The notes: generated by a model from the letters alone, not told the origin. Shown: positions 6,947-16,646, counted from the stretch's first letter. The stretch is DNA of 50,574 nt from Pseudonocardiaceae bacterium (GCA_009379815.1 WHSY01000031.1:1-50574); one strand, 5' to 3'. Program-made: numbers and translations.

Positions 6947-9019
6947 GTGTCCCAGCAGCGCCCCGCGCCCACCGACTGCCCACTGCGGGTGACGGTGCCC
7001 GCCGGGACGGCAGCCGGGCAGGCGTTGCGCGACGCCGGAGCGCCGACCAGCGGCCCCGATGCGCTCGTCGTCGCGCGCGACGACGGCGGCGTGCTGCGTG
7101 ACCTGACGTGGGCGCCCGGAACGGACACCGACGTCGACGGCGTGCCCGCCAGCAGCGAGGACGGTCGCAGCGTCATCCGGCACTCCTGTGCCCACGTGCT
7201 CGCGCAGGCCGTCCAGCAGCTGTTCCCCGAGGCCACGCTCGGCATCGGCCCGCCGGTGACCGACGGCTTCTACTACGACTTCGACGTCGCGCGGCCCTTC
7301 ACCCAGGACGATCTCGCCTCGCTCGAGAAGGCGATGCGCAGGATCCTCAAGGCCGGGCAGCGGTTCTCCCGCCGCGTCGTGGAATCGGTCGACGCGGCCA
7401 GGGATGAGCTGCGCGGCGAGCCGTACAAGCTGGAGCTGGTCGACCTCAAGGGCGACCCGACAGATGAGTGGGACACCTCCGAGGTGATGGAGGTCGGAGC
7501 GGGCGAGCTGACCGTCTACGACAACGTGCACGCTCACACCGGTGAGACCGTGTGGAGCGATCTGTGCCGCGGTCCGCATGTCCCGACGACCAAGCACATC
7601 CCGGCGTTCCGGCTGTTGCGCACTGCCGCGGCATACTGGCGCGGCTCCGAGCGCAACCCGCAGCTACAGCGCATCTACGGCACAGCATGGGAGTCCCAGG
7701 AAGCGCTCGACGCGCACCTCGAGTGGCTCGCCGAGGCGGAGCGGCGCGACCACCGCAGGCTCGGCGCCGAGCTGGACCTGTTCAGCTTCCCCGAGGAGAT
7801 CGGCTCCGGCCTCGCGGTGTTCCACCCGCGCGGCGGTGTGGTGCGCCGCGTGATGGAGGACTACTCCCGGCGCCGTCACGAGGAGGCGGGCTACGAGTTC
7901 GTCAACTCCCCGCACATCACCAAGGCCGCGCTGTTCGAGACCTCCGGGCACCTGGAGTGGTACGCGGACGGGATGTACCCGCCGATGCACCTCGACGCCG
8001 AGCTCGCCGAGGACGGCACCGTCCGCAAGCCCGGGCAGGACTACTACCTCAAGCCCATGAACTGCCCGTTCCACAACCTGATCTACCGCTCGCGCGGGCG
8101 CTCCTACCGGGAGCTGCCGCTGCGGCTCTTCGAGTTCGGCTCCGTGTACCGCTACGAGAAGTCCGGCGTCGTCCACGGGCTCACCAGGGCGCGGGGCTTC
8201 ACGCAGGACGACGCGCACATCTACTGCGCGCCGGAACAGCTGGCCGGCGAGCTCAAGTCCCTGCTGACATTCGTGCTCGACCTGCTGCGCGACTACGGCC
8301 TCGACGACTTCTACCTCGAGCTGTCCACCCGCAACGAGGCGAAGTACGTCGGCTCCGACGAGCTGTGGGCCGAGGCCACCGAGACGCTGCGGCGCGTGGC
8401 GACCGATTCGGGACTGGAGCTGGTCCCGGATCCCGGCGGGGCCGCCTTCTACGGGCCCAAGATCTCCGTGCAGGCCAGGGACGCGCTCGGGCGCACCTGG
8501 CAGATGTCGACCATCCAGCTGGATTACGGCATGCCGGAGCGGTTCGACCTGGAGTACACGGCGTCGGACGGCTCGAAGCAGCGGCCCGTCAAGATCCATC
8601 GCGCGCTGTTCGGCTCGATCGAGCGGTTCTTCGGCGTGCTGCTGGAGCACTACGCCGGCGCCTTCCCGGCGTGGCTCGCGCCCGTGCAGGCCGTCGGCAT
8701 CCCGATCGCCGACGAGCACGTCGATCACCTGCAGCAGGTCGCCAAGGCACTGCGCTCCCGCGGGGTCCGGGTCGAGGTGGACGCCTCGGACGAGCGGATG
8801 CAGAAGAAGATCCGCACCCACACCACACAGAAGGTGCCGTTCCTGCTGCTCGCCGGCGGCCAGGACGTCGGGGCGGGTGCGGTCTCGTTCCGGTTCCGCG
8901 ACGGTTCGCAGGTCAACGGCGTCGGTGTCGACCAGGCCGTCGACGCCGTGGTGAGCTGGATCGCCCGCCGGGAGAACGCCTCACCCACCGCCGACGACCT
9001 GCCGCTGGGGACTTCGTGA
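6947..9019 (+). CDS. thrS: Threonine--tRNA ligase
   Basis: A 690-residue class II aminoacyl-tRNA synthetase charging tRNA-Thr. The order is an N-terminal TGS-like region (about 1-65), the editing/SAD domain with [12 protein letters not shown] and the conserved CRGPHVP segment, the class II catalytic core with MNCPFHN (zinc cysteine), the motif 2 region [20 protein letters not shown], and motif 3 near residues 545-560 ([11 protein letters not shown]). An anticodon-binding domain follows (about 565-675). The start is GTG 6947 with GAGGAG upstream. It is the first gene of the PIM operon, and its stop overlaps the HIT gene start (GTGA). A TAGCAT hexamer near 6902 may be the -10 box. Confidence 0.97.
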   Translation: MSQQRPAPTDCPLRVTVPAGTAAGQALRDAGAPTSGPDALVVARDDGGVLRDLTWAPGTDTDVDGVPASSEDGRSVIRHSCAHVLAQAVQQLFPEATLGIGPPVTDGFYYDFDVARPFTQDDLASLEKAMRRILKAGQRFSRRVVESVDAARDELRGEPYKLELVDLKGDPTDEWDTSEVMEVGAGELTVYDNVHAHTGETVWSDLCRGPHVPTTKHIPAFRLLRTAAAYWRGSERNPQLQRIYGTAWESQEALDAHLEWLAEAERRDHRRLGAELDLFSFPEEIGSGLAVFHPRGGVVRRVMEDYSRRRHEEAGYEFVNSPHITKAALFETSGHLEWYADGMYPPMHLDAELAEDGTVRKPGQDYYLKPMNCPFHNLIYRSRGRSYRELPLRLFEFGSVYRYEKSGVVHGLTRARGFTQDDAHIYCAPEQLAGELKSLLTFVLDLLRDYGLDDFYLELSTRNEAKYVGSDELWAEATETLRRVATDSGLELVPDPGGAAFYGPKISVQARDALGRTWQMSTIQLDYGMPERFDLEYTASDGSKQRPVKIHRALFGSIERFFGVLLEHYAGAFPAWLAPVQAVGIPIADEHVDHLQQVAKALRSRGVRVEVDASDERMQKKIRTHTTQKVPFLLLAGGQDVGAGAVSFRFRDGSQVNGVGVDQAVDAVVSWIARRENASPTADDLPLGTS

Positions 9020-9573
9020 CATCGGCCGACGAACCCGACCTGCAAGCCCAGGACGGCGTGGGCGAGCCCGACCACTGGCAGCGGCTCTGGACGCCGCACC
9101 GGATGGCCTACATCAAGGGCGAGAACAAGCCCGAGGAGTCGGCAGGCGAGTGTCCCTTCTGCCGCATCCACCGGATGGACGATGTCGAGGGCCTCGTGGT
9201 GGCCAGGGGAACCACCGTCTACGCCGTGCTCAACCTCTACCCGTACAACCCCGGCCACCTGATGGTGGTGCCCTACCGCCACGTCGCGGACTATCCGGAG
9301 CTGTCCGGCGCGGAGACCGCCGAACTCGCGACGTTCACGCAGCAGGCCATGCTCGTCACGCGTCGCGCCGCCGACCCGCACGGCTTCAACATCGGCATCA
9401 ACCAGGGCGCCGTCGCCGGCGCGGGCATCGCGGCGCACCTGCACCAGCACGTGGTGCCGCGGTGGGGCGGTGACGCGAACTTCATGCCCGTCGTGGGGGG
9501 GACCAAGGTGCTGCCGCAGTTGCTGGAGGAGACCAGGGCGATCCTCACCCAGGCGTGGGAGGAACTGCCCTGA
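9016..9573 (+). CDS. HIT-family nucleotide hydrolase / Ap4A phosphorylase-like protein
   Basis: A 185-residue histidine triad protein with the catalytic motif [10 protein letters not shown] at about residues 138-147 and a CPFC zinc-type pair at about 45-48. The closest pattern is the actinobacterial Ap4A phosphorylase group (the thrS-linked gene Rv2613c in M. tuberculosis), which cleaves diadenosine polyphosphates, by-products of aminoacyl-tRNA synthetases. GTG 9016 overlaps the thrS stop, giving translational coupling, which fits a house-cleaning role beside a synthetase. Confidence 0.9.
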   Translation: MTSADEPDLQAQDGVGEPDHWQRLWTPHRMAYIKGENKPEESAGECPFCRIHRMDDVEGLVVARGTTVYAVLNLYPYNPGHLMVVPYRHVADYPELSGAETAELATFTQQAMLVTRRAADPHGFNIGINQGAVAGAGIAAHLHQHVVPRWGGDANFMPVVGGTKVLPQLLEETRAILTQAWEELP

Positions 9574-9630
9574 GGGCACAGCACACCACCTCGTCCGACT
9601 CCTGGTGGCCAGGCGGCCACCGGCCGGATC

Positions 9631-9698
9631 GCGATGCCTCGAAGCGCGATGTCTCGAATCGCGATGTCTCGAATCGCGATGTCTCGAATCGCGATGTC
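9631..9698. repeat. 15-bp tandem repeat, four copies plus a partial one
   Basis: Units of gcgatgtctcgaatc begin at 9646, 9661 and 9676, with a diverged first copy at 9631 and an 8-bp partial copy at 9691. The array directly precedes the ATG used for the flippase-like gene and is open in that gene's frame, where it would encode a repeating SNRDV. It could be part of the 5' untranslated region or of a hydrophilic N-terminal tail. Confidence 0.9.
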
Positions 9699-10667
9699 AT
9701 GGTGCGATCCAAGCGGCTGTTGGTGATCGCTGCACGGGTGCTGTTCCTGGGCGGTGCGTTCGGCCTGCTGGGATGGCAGCTGGCCGATGACGCGTCCGGC
9801 GCGATGCGAGCGGTGCGCGAGATCGGGATTCCAGCGGTGGTGGGGTCGTTTCTCGCGGCCGCCGGCGGTCTCGGGGCCTCCGGCATGGCGTGGCGGTCGC
9901 TGCTACGCGGCGTCGGCGCGCCGCTCAATGTGCACGGCGCGGCGCGGATCTTCTTCATCGGCCAGATCGGCAAGTACATCCCCGGCGCCGTGTGGGCGTA
10001 CGTGGCACACGCGAAGCTCGGTCGCGAGCACGGCGTGCCCGCCTCACGCACCACGGCGGCGTCGGCACTGTTCGTGGTGGCGCATGCCGCCACCGGCGCC
10101 GTGGTGGCGGGGCTCGTGCTGCCCTTCACCTCGGCCGACGCCTTCGACCGGTTCGGCTGGGTGACGATGCTCGCCCCGCTGCTGCTCGCCGCGCTGCACC
10201 CGAGACTGGTGCTGCCGGTGCTGCGCCTGATGCACCGCGTGCTGGGCCGGGGCACCCCCCCGCAGTGGGTGTCCGGCGGTGCCGTGCTCAGCGCGTTGGG
10301 CTGGCTGTCGGTCACCTGGCTCGGTTACGGGACGAGCATGCTGCTGCTGCTCGCGCCAGTGGTCCGTGACGACAGCAGGGCGTTGCTGCCGCCGTTCGCG
10401 CTCGGCGGTTTCGCGCTGGCCTGGACCGTGGGCTTCCTCGCCGCAGGGATGCTGGTGGTGACCCCCGCCGGCCTCGGGGTCCGGGAGTTCGTGTTGCTGG
10501 CCCTGCTCGGCCCGGTTGTGGCCAGCGGCGGCGCCGTCGCCGCCGTGGTGCTGCTGTCGCGGGTCGTGCACACGCTGTCCGACGGGGCGTGGGCGCTGCT
10601 CGGCACCGGTCTCCGCGCGCCCGAGGGCGCGGGCTATCCTGACGATCACCATCCCGTCTCGCCCTGA
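9699..10667 (+). CDS. Flippase-like integral membrane protein (LPG synthase TM / UPF0104 type)
   Basis: A polytopic protein of about 322 residues with eight or so hydrophobic segments and the pattern of the MprF-like flippase domain family: IGQIGKYIPGAVWAYVAHAKLG near residue 90 and TPAGLGVREFVLLALLG near 255. There is no synthase domain, so it is a stand-alone translocase-like protein. It lies between the HIT gene and pgsA in the PIM operon, where it is a candidate carrier for phosphatidylinositol or a mannosylated derivative; this is inference. ATG 9699 has no clear ribosome site. Alternatives are GTG 9555, or a CTG at 9570 that overlaps the HIT stop as CTGA and follows GGAGG; either would add the repeat-encoded tail. 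Confidence 0.8.
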   Translation: MVRSKRLLVIAARVLFLGGAFGLLGWQLADDASGAMRAVREIGIPAVVGSFLAAAGGLGASGMAWRSLLRGVGAPLNVHGAARIFFIGQIGKYIPGAVWAYVAHAKLGREHGVPASRTTAASALFVVAHAATGAVVAGLVLPFTSADAFDRFGWVTMLAPLLLAALHPRLVLPVLRLMHRVLGRGTPPQWVSGGAVLSALGWLSVTWLGYGTSMLLLLAPVVRDDSRALLPPFALGGFALAWTVGFLAAGMLVVTPAGLGVREFVLLALLGPVVASGGAVAAVVLLSRVVHTLSDGAWALLGTGLRAPEGAGYPDDHHPVSP

Positions 10668-10679
10668 CTGCAGGCCGCG

Positions 10680-11288
10680 ATGCTGAATATCTTCGCCCGG
10701 TCATCGGTCTCGCGGGTGACCGATCCGATCGGCGCCTGGCTGTTGCGACGGGGCGTCACCCCGGACCTGGTCACGGTGTCCGGCACGGCCGGGACGGTGG
10801 TCTCGGCGCTGTGGTTCTTCCCGCAGGGGCAGCTGCTGTCCGCCACGTTGGTGATCTCGGCGTTCGTGATGTTCGATCTGCTCGACGGCGCGGTGGCACG
10901 CGCCCGCGGCTACGGCACCCGGTTCGGCACGGTTCTCGACGCCACCTGCGACCGGCTCGCCGACGGCGCGCTGTTCGCGGGGCTGACCTGGTGGTGCTTC
11001 GGCGTCGGTGATCGGCGCGAGCTCGCGGTGGCCGCGCTGATCTGCCTGGTCACTGCCCAGGTGATCTCTTACATCAAGGCCAGGGCGGAGGCAACCGGGC
11101 TGTCGGCCGGGGGCGGGGTGATGGAACGCGCCGAGCGCTACCTCGTCACCCTGGTCGGCACCGGCCTCACCGGCATCGGGGTGTCCTGGGCCATCGACCT
11201 CGCGCTGTGGCTGGTCGCCGCGCTGTCGCTGGTCACCATCGGGCAGCGGGTGGCCGCGGTGTGGCACAGCGCCAAGGAGGTCACGTGA
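10680..11288 (+). CDS. pgsA: Phosphatidylinositol phosphate synthase (CDP-alcohol phosphatidyltransferase)
   Basis: A 202-residue membrane enzyme joining CDP-diacylglycerol to myo-inositol phosphate, the first step of PI and PIM synthesis in actinobacteria. The full family signature DG..AR........G...D...D is present in the segment from DLLDGAVARARGYG to VLDATCDR. About six hydrophobic helices surround it. ATG 10680 lies 12 nt after the flippase stop. The last base pairs overlap the next GTG start, so synthesis of the acceptor lipid and the next enzyme is coupled. The position before an acyltransferase and pimA matches pgsA1 of mycobacteria. Confidence 0.92.
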   Translation: MLNIFARSSVSRVTDPIGAWLLRRGVTPDLVTVSGTAGTVVSALWFFPQGQLLSATLVISAFVMFDLLDGAVARARGYGTRFGTVLDATCDRLADGALFAGLTWWCFGVGDRRELAVAALICLVTAQVISYIKARAEATGLSAGGGVMERAERYLVTLVGTGLTGIGVSWAIDLALWLVAALSLVTIGQRVAAVWHSAKEVT

Positions 11289-12193
11289 GCCGTTGGGCCG
11301 AGCTCGGCTACCAGGCGGGCTGGCGGCTGGTCCGTTCGGTCCCGGCGCCAGTGGTCGCGCGGGCGTTCCGGGCCGCTGCCGACCACGCCGCGCGCCGGGA
11401 CGGGCCAGGCACCCGGCAGCTGCGGCGCAACCTCGCGCGGGTGGTGCCCGAGGCCGGTCCGGCCGAGCTCGACGACCTGGTGCGACGCGGGCTTCGCTCC
11501 TACGCGCGGTACTGGCGCGAGGCCTTCCGGCTTCCCGCCGTCGACCACCGGGCGTTGCACCGCGAGGTGGACCCGCACGTCGCCGGGCAGTCGCATTTGG
11601 ATGCGGCGCTGGCCGCGGGTCGCGGGGCGATCGTGGCGTTGCCGCACTCCGGTAACTGGGATGTGGCCGGGGTGTGGCTGGTCGGGCATTCGGGCCGGTT
11701 CACCACGGTGGCCGAGCGGCTGCGGCCGGAGTCGCTCTACCGGCGCTTCGTCGCCTACCGGGAGTCGCTGGGTTTCGAGATCGTGCCGCTGACCGGCGGT
11801 GACGCGCGGGTGCACGAGGTCCTCGCACAGCGGCTGCGCGACAACCGGGTGGTGTGCCTGCTCGCCGATCGCGACCTGACGTCGTCGGGCGTCGGCGTGC
11901 GACTGTTCGGCGGCGCGACGAGCATGCCCTCGGGGCCGGCGCGGCTGGCCGCGGCCACCGGCGCGGCACTGCTTCCGGTAGGCTCGCACTTCGCGCCCGG
12001 CGGCTGGCGGCTTCGCATCCACCCGGAGGTGGCCTGCGGCCCCTCACGGGTCGCGGCGGTCACCCAAGCGCTGGCCGACGTGTTCGCGGCCGACATCGCC
12101 GCGCGGCCCGAGGACTGGCACATGCTGCAGCCGCTGTGGCTCGACGACCTGCCCGAACACCGGCGGGTGGCGCTGTCGGGACGCGCCGGGTAG
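11285..12193 (+). CDS. Phosphatidylinositol mannoside acyltransferase
   Basis: A 302-residue member of the LpxL/HtrB-like lysophospholipid acyltransferase superfamily. The HX4D catalytic motif is PHSGNWD at about residue 121. In mycobacteria the equivalent gene (Rv2611c, PatA) acylates the 6-position of the mannose in PIM1/PIM2 on the cytoplasmic face. GTG 11285 overlaps the pgsA stop (GTGA) and pimA follows after 11 nt. Its flanking by pgsA and pimA supports the PIM-specific assignment over lipid A type chemistry. Confidence 0.92.
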   Translation: MSRWAELGYQAGWRLVRSVPAPVVARAFRAAADHAARRDGPGTRQLRRNLARVVPEAGPAELDDLVRRGLRSYARYWREAFRLPAVDHRALHREVDPHVAGQSHLDAALAAGRGAIVALPHSGNWDVAGVWLVGHSGRFTTVAERLRPESLYRRFVAYRESLGFEIVPLTGGDARVHEVLAQRLRDNRVVCLLADRDLTSSGVGVRLFGGATSMPSGPARLAAATGAALLPVGSHFAPGGWRLRIHPEVACGPSRVAAVTQALADVFAADIAARPEDWHMLQPLWLDDLPEHRRVALSGRAG

Positions 12194-12204
12194 CGGGGCC
12201 GCGC

Positions 12205-13347
12205 ATGGACATCGGCATGGTCTGCCCGTACTCGCTCGCCGTTCACGGCGGGGTGCAGGCGCACGTCGCCGGCCTGGCCGCGGCGCTGCGAGAGCTCGGT
12301 CACCGGGTCGACGTGCTCGCTCCCGCAAGCCCCGGTAGCGCGCTGCCGGAGTTCGTGACGCCGGTCGGGGGCTCGGTCGGGATCCGCTACAACGGTTCGG
12401 TCGCGCGGCTGTCCTTCGGCCCGGTGGCCTTCACTCGGGTGCGCCGGTGGTTGCGCGAGCACGAATTCGACGTGCTGCACCTGCACGAACCGGTGGCGCC
12501 GAGCCTGTCGCTGCTCGCGCTGTCGATGGCCGACGGACCCGTCGTGGCGACCTTTCACACCTCGCTGTCCCGCTCCAGGGCGCTGGCGACGTTCCACGGC
12601 GTGTTGCAGCCGCAGCTGGAGAAGATCACCGCGCGGATCGCCGTGTCGTCGCTGGCCCGGCGGGTGCAGGTCGAGCACCTCGGCGGTGACGCCGTCGAGA
12701 TCCCCAACGGGGTCGATGTCGATGCCCTCGCCGGCGCCCCACCGCTGCCGGGGTACCCGCGTGACGGTGGCACGGTGGGGTTCGTCGGCCGGTACGACGA
12801 GCCGCGCAAGGGCATGCCGGTGCTGCTCGGCGCGCTGCGCCGACTGGCAGCAGCGAGGCCGGGCCTGCGGCTGCTGGTGCTGGGGCGGGGAGATGCCGCG
12901 GCGTTGCGCCGGCAGGCGGGCCACGAGCTCGCCGGCCGGCTGGAGCTGCTCGGGGGGTGCGACGACGCGACCAAGGCGAGCGCGTTGCGCAGCATCGACG
13001 TCTACTGCGCCCCGAACCTCGCCGGGGAGAGTTTCGGGATGGTTCTCACCGAGGCGATGGCTGCCGGGGCGGCGGTGGTGGCCGGCGATCTCGAGGCGTT
13101 CCGCCGGGTGCTCGGCGGCAGCGCCGGGGTGCTGGTGCCCACCGGTGACGTCGATGCCCTGGCCACCGCGCTGGAGGAGCTACTCGAGGACGAGCCGCGG
13201 CGGGCCGCGCTGGCTGCCGCAGGCCGTGCTCGGGTGGCTGCGCTGGACTGGCCGATGGTGGCCCGCCAGGTGCTGCGCGTCTATCAGACGGCGGTGGCGG
13301 CCGACCCGCGGCGGCCCGCCGCCCCCCTGCCGGGGCCGGCGGCATGA
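12205..13347 (+). CDS. pimA: GDP-mannose-dependent phosphatidylinositol alpha-mannosyltransferase
   Basis: A 380-residue GT-B glycosyltransferase of family GT4. The N-terminal fold starts MDIGMVCPYSLAVHGGVQAHV, with the conserved glycine loop that contacts the acceptor. The C-terminal domain has GFVGRYDEPRKGMPVLL and the nucleotide-sugar EX7E region APNLAGESFGMVLTEAMAAG. It transfers the first mannose from GDP-mannose to PI, committing it to PIM and then lipomannan/lipoarabinomannan. The ATG at 12205 lies 11 nt after the acyltransferase stop; its own stop overlaps the next ATG. Confidence 0.95.
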   Translation: MDIGMVCPYSLAVHGGVQAHVAGLAAALRELGHRVDVLAPASPGSALPEFVTPVGGSVGIRYNGSVARLSFGPVAFTRVRRWLREHEFDVLHLHEPVAPSLSLLALSMADGPVVATFHTSLSRSRALATFHGVLQPQLEKITARIAVSSLARRVQVEHLGGDAVEIPNGVDVDALAGAPPLPGYPRDGGTVGFVGRYDEPRKGMPVLLGALRRLAAARPGLRLLVLGRGDAAALRRQAGHELAGRLELLGGCDDATKASALRSIDVYCAPNLAGESFGMVLTEAMAAGAAVVAGDLEAFRRVLGGSAGVLVPTGDVDALATALEELLEDEPRRAALAAAGRARVAALDWPMVARQVLRVYQTAVAADPRRPAAPLPGPAA

Positions 13348-13865
13348 CGATCCCACTGCCGGCTGCGCTGGCCGTACTGATCGTCCTCGTCGCGGTGGCG
13401 GCCGCCGTCCGGGCGGCGAGCCGGCTCGACCGGCTTCACGCGCGCACCGACGCCGCCTGGGTGGCGCTCGACGGCGCGTTGGTGCGCCGCGCCACTGTGG
13501 TGCGCACCCTGGCCACGGCCGGGGAACTGCCTGCCGACTCCGGTGCCGCGCTGCGCGCCGCCGCCAGCGCGGCCACGGCCGGCCGGGACCGGGAGATCGC
13601 GGAGAACGAGCGGGGCCGGGCGCTGGGCGGACTGGATCGAGGTGAGCTGTCGGCCGAGCTGGCCACCGAGCTGGCGGATGCCGAGGCGCGGGTGGTCATC
13701 GCCCGGCGGGTCTACAACGACGCTGTCCGGGACACCAGAGCGCTGCGATCGCGGCGAGCCGTGCGCTGGCTGCGGCTCGCGGGCACCGCGGCCTGGCCCC
13801 GCTACTTCGAGATCGCCGAGCCCACGACCGGGCCGCCGGGCCTGCCCCGTCACCGGACCTCGTGA
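13344..13865 (+). CDS. LemA-like membrane-anchored protein
   Basis: A 173-residue protein with one N-terminal transmembrane helix (AALAVLIVLVAVAAAVRAA) and a long helical, Arg/Ala/Glu-rich body, typical of the LemA family. Recognisable is ARRVYNDAVRDTRALR near residue 120, like the LemA segment RRxYNxxVxxYN. Its ATG overlaps the pimA stop (ATGA), making it the last gene of the PIM operon. At this position mycobacteria carry a different gene. The function is unknown; a scaffold or envelope-stress role is possible. Confidence 0.75.
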   Translation: MTIPLPAALAVLIVLVAVAAAVRAASRLDRLHARTDAAWVALDGALVRRATVVRTLATAGELPADSGAALRAAASAATAGRDREIAENERGRALGGLDRGELSAELATELADAEARVVIARRVYNDAVRDTRALRSRRAVRWLRLAGTAAWPRYFEIAEPTTGPPGLPRHRTS

Positions 13866-13876
13866 GGCGTGCCCGC

Positions 13877-14122
13877 TCAGCGCTCTCGGCCGATGCCCAG
13901 TACCCGTACCCCCAACCGGGTCTTGCGGCCCGTTCCACCGCAGCGCCCGCATGGGCGCCATGCCCGGGTGAAGATGCTGCCGTAGCGGCGTGGGTTGCCC
14001 TTGCACACCCCACACCTGGTCCACGGGTGCAGCCACAGCGACGCCACGTAGCCCAGTAGGTAGAGCGCCACGCCACCCCACACCAGTGCCTCGGGATTCT
14101 GGGCGGCCAGTTGTCCCAGCAC
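13877..14122 (-). CDS. Small membrane protein with a CxxC zinc-ribbon-like domain
   Basis: An 81-residue protein with one hydrophobic helix (ALVWGGVALYLLGYVASLW) and two cysteine pairs, CGVC and CGRC, about 20 residues apart on its basic C-terminal side, with a GTGRK tail. The spacing suggests a zinc-binding treble-clef or DnaJ-type ribbon. I do not know its function. The start is GTG 14122; it converges on the PIM operon with an 11-bp gap. An upstream mini-gene may be co-transcribed. Confidence 0.6.
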   Translation of the reverse strand: MLGQLAAQNPEALVWGGVALYLLGYVASLWLHPWTRCGVCKGNPRRYGSIFTRAWRPCGRCGGTGRKTRLGVRVLGIGRER

Positions 14123-14126
14123 TGGT

Positions 14127-14225
14127 TCACCGCGGTCCGTTGGCCGCGGCCACCGGCGCTACCAGGGGTTGCCGGGCCCGAGCCACCTGCTGGTGACCAA
14201 GCGGGCGGGCCTTCGCCTCGCTCAC
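14127..14225 (-). CDS. Possible 32-residue peptide upstream of the zinc-ribbon gene
   Basis: A 32-codon frame starting at GTG 14225, five bases after AGGAG, ends 5 nt before the start of the small zinc-ribbon gene. It has no hydrophobic segment (MSEAKARPLGHQQ at the start, Ala/Pro/Arg-rich). The good ribosome site and tight spacing are the only evidence, so it may be a leader peptide, a real small protein, or chance. Confidence 0.25.
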   Translation of the reverse strand: MSEAKARPLGHQQVARARQPLVAPVAAANGPR

Positions 14226-14531
14226 GGCTGCTCCTGTTCCTGCCCCCGCCTCGCCATGACTGTCGCAGTTCGGGTGCACAGCGTTACTAGTACCACCCTT
14301 TCAGGGGGACGTGCTGAAAACCCTCAGTCGTGCAGGAGTATTACAGAGAGCAGTGATTCTCGGGCGGAAGCCGCGTGGACTGCACCGTCGTATGTCACCT
14401 GGTCGTGCAGCCGCGGTCGCGGCATCGGGCGGCATCGCCGAACCGGCGGCGCCCTACGGCGCGGGATCAGGGGTCGGACGGCCAGGCAGCCGGCTCAGCA
14501 CGAGGTGTGTCGCTGCAGGGACCGGGAACGG
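14226..14531. other. Intergenic stretch without a supported gene
   Basis: About 300 bp between the possible small peptide gene and the end of the EF-G2 gene. I see no convincing coding frame. A short AT-richer patch around 14280-14345 includes TACTAGTA, and CCCTTTCAGGG lies near 14297; it may hold the promoter of the minus-strand small genes. Confidence 0.4.
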
Positions 14532-16646
14532 TCAGGACGCGGTGGTGGCGGCGTAGCGGGCGAACTCGCGGGTGAAGTGCGCACTACCGGAGGTCAGCCC
14601 GCGCAGATCGACCGCGTATCGCAGCAGCTCGGCAGCCGGTACCTCGGCGCGCACCAGCATCCGCCCGACGCCGTCGTTCTCGGTACCGAGCACGCGGCCA
14701 CGCCGTGACGACAGGTCGCCGAGCACGGTGCCGAGGTGCTCCTCGGGCATCCGCACCACGATCTCGTCCACCGGTTCGAGATCGACCACCGAGCCCTTCT
14801 CGGCGGCGTCCTTGAGTGCCAGCGAGCCCGCGGTCTGGAAGGCCATGTCCGAGGAGTCCACGCTGTGGGCCTTGCCGTCGACCAGGGTGACCCGGATGTC
14901 CACGACCGGGCGGCCGGCGAGCAGGCCGCGCTCCATCTGCGCCCGCACGCCCTTCTCGACACTGGGGATGTACTGGTGCGGCACCGCGCCGCCGACCACC
15001 CTGTCGACGAACTCGAAACCCTCGCCGCGGGACAGCGGCTCGACCTCGATGTCGCAGACCGCGTACTGGCCATGCCCGCCGGACTGCTTGACGTGCCGGC
15101 CGTGCCCCTTGGCCGGGCCGGAGAAGGTCTCCCGCAACGGAACCACGACCGTCTCGGTGTCCACATCCGCGCCACCGGCCCGCAGCCGCGACAGGACCAC
15201 GTCGGCGTGTGCCTCGCCCATGCACCACAGCACCAGCTGATGGGTCTCGGAGTTGCGCTCGAGCCGCAGCGTGGGGTCCGCGGCCACCAGGCGGCCGAGG
15301 TTGCGGACCAGAGCGTCCTCGTCACTGCGGCTGCGCCCGACGACCGCCACCGGAAGCAGCGGCTCGGGCATCGCCCACGGAGCCACCAGCAGCGGGTCGT
15401 CGGTGCCGGACAGCGTGTCGCCGGTCTCCGCCGAGCCGACCTTGGTCACCGCGCACAGATCACCGGCGACGCAGCGTGACACCTCGTGCAGCGTGCCGCC
15501 CACCGGGGCATAGACGTGCGAGACGCGCTCGTCGACGTCATGATCGGCGTGGCCCCGATCGGCCAGCCCGTGTCCGGAGACGTGCACGGGGCGGTCGGGA
15601 GCCAATGTGCCCGAGAAGACCCGCACCAGCGACACCCGACCCTGATAGGGGTCCACCAGGGTGCGCACCACCTCGGCGGCCAGCGAGGCGGCGGGATCGA
15701 CGGTCAGCGCCGGATGGGACTTGCCGTCCGGGGAGGTCACCGGGGGTGGCAGGTGTGCATCCGGGGCAGGGAACGCGCCCGTGACCACCTCGAGCAGCTC
15801 GGCGAGCCCGACGCCGGTGGCAGCGCAGACGGGGACCACCGGGTGGAACGCGCTGCGGGCGACCGCCGTCTCCAGGTCCTTGATCAGGGTGTCGACCTCG
15901 AGCTCGGCGCCCTCGAGGTAGCGGTCCATGAGGGTCTCGTCCTCGCTCTCGGCGATGATGCCCTCGATCAGCTCACCGCGGGACTCGGCGAACGCGCCCG
16001 CATCGACCGCGCCGTCGGCGGAACTGCGCTGCGGTGGGTAACCGGCGGAGTAGTCGAACAACTGGCCGGTGAGCAGCCCGGCCAGGCCGGTGACGCCACC
16101 GTCAGCGTCGCGCACCGGCAGGTACAGCGGCAGCACACCCTCGCCGAACGCCGCCCGGCAGTCCGCGAGCTCGCCGTCGAGGTCGGCGCGCGGGTGGTCG
16201 AGCCGGCTGACGACCACGGCCCTCGGCAGCCCGACGTCGGCGCACTCCTGCCAGAGCGCGACGGTGGCCGGGTCGACCCCCTCGGCCGCGCAGACCACGA
16301 ACAGCGCGGCGTCGACCGCCCGCAGGCCCGCCCGCAGCTCGCCGACGAAATCGGCGTATCCGGGGGTGTCGACAAAGTTGATCTTAACGCCCTCGTGGTG
16401 CAGCGGAGCCACGGCCAGCGTCACCGACCGTTGCTGCCGCACGGCGGCGGGGTCGTGGTCGCAGACAGTGGTGCCGTCGACCACCGAGCCGGCCCGGTCG
16501 ATCGTCCCGGTCGCGAACAGCAGCGCTTCCACCAGCGTGGTCTTGCCGGCGCCGGACGGACCCACCAGGGCCACGTTGCGGATGCGTCCCGGGTCGTCCA
16601 CCACCCCGACCGCGTCCGCATGCTCGCCGTTGCTCTTGCCAGCCAT
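14532..16646 (-). CDS. Elongation factor G-like protein EF-G2
   Basis: A 704-residue translational GTPase of the actinobacterial EF-G2 type (fusA2-like), distinct from housekeeping EF-G. Visible are the P-loop [15 protein letters not shown] (residues about 30-44), switch [13 protein letters not shown], and a G4 position reading SRLD rather than NKxD, as is common in this group. Domains II to V follow, including a domain IV that begins around [16 protein letters not shown]. The role is not settled; mycobacterial EF-G2 lacks clear translocase activity. I chose ATG 16646 (MAGKSNGEH). It is divergent from pdxS across a 167-bp promoter region. Confidence 0.92.
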   Translation of the reverse strand: MAGKSNGEHADAVGVVDDPGRIRNVALVGPSGAGKTTLVEALLFATGTIDRAGSVVDGTTVCDHDPAAVRQQRSVTLAVAPLHHEGVKINFVDTPGYADFVGELRAGLRAVDAALFVVCAAEGVDPATVALWQECADVGLPRAVVVSRLDHPRADLDGELADCRAAFGEGVLPLYLPVRDADGGVTGLAGLLTGQLFDYSAGYPPQRSSADGAVDAGAFAESRGELIEGIIAESEDETLMDRYLEGAELEVDTLIKDLETAVARSAFHPVVPVCAATGVGLAELLEVVTGAFPAPDAHLPPPVTSPDGKSHPALTVDPAASLAAEVVRTLVDPYQGRVSLVRVFSGTLAPDRPVHVSGHGLADRGHADHDVDERVSHVYAPVGGTLHEVSRCVAGDLCAVTKVGSAETGDTLSGTDDPLLVAPWAMPEPLLPVAVVGRSRSDEDALVRNLGRLVAADPTLRLERNSETHQLVLWCMGEAHADVVLSRLRAGGADVDTETVVVPLRETFSGPAKGHGRHVKQSGGHGQYAVCDIEVEPLSRGEGFEFVDRVVGGAVPHQYIPSVEKGVRAQMERGLLAGRPVVDIRVTLVDGKAHSVDSSDMAFQTAGSLALKDAAEKGSVVDLEPVDEIVVRMPEEHLGTVLGDLSSRRGRVLGTENDGVGRMLVRAEVPAAELLRYAVDLRGLTSGSAHFTREFARYAATTAS

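Noticed and set aside
5123-7597. Very long open frame on the minus strand opposite the betaine and thrS genes
   Set aside because: High GC in third codon positions keeps the opposite frame free of stops. The translation is rich in Val, His, Arg and Leu without any family motif, while the plus strand has clear enzymes.
9631-9698. CRISPR-like array
   Set aside because: The copies are directly adjacent with no spacers and the unit is only 15 bp, so it is a tandem repeat.
14532-16646. Tetracycline resistance ribosomal protection protein
   Set aside because: Domain content is EF-G-like, but the sequence fits the actinobacterial EF-G2 group, which is a chromosomal core gene without a resistance context.
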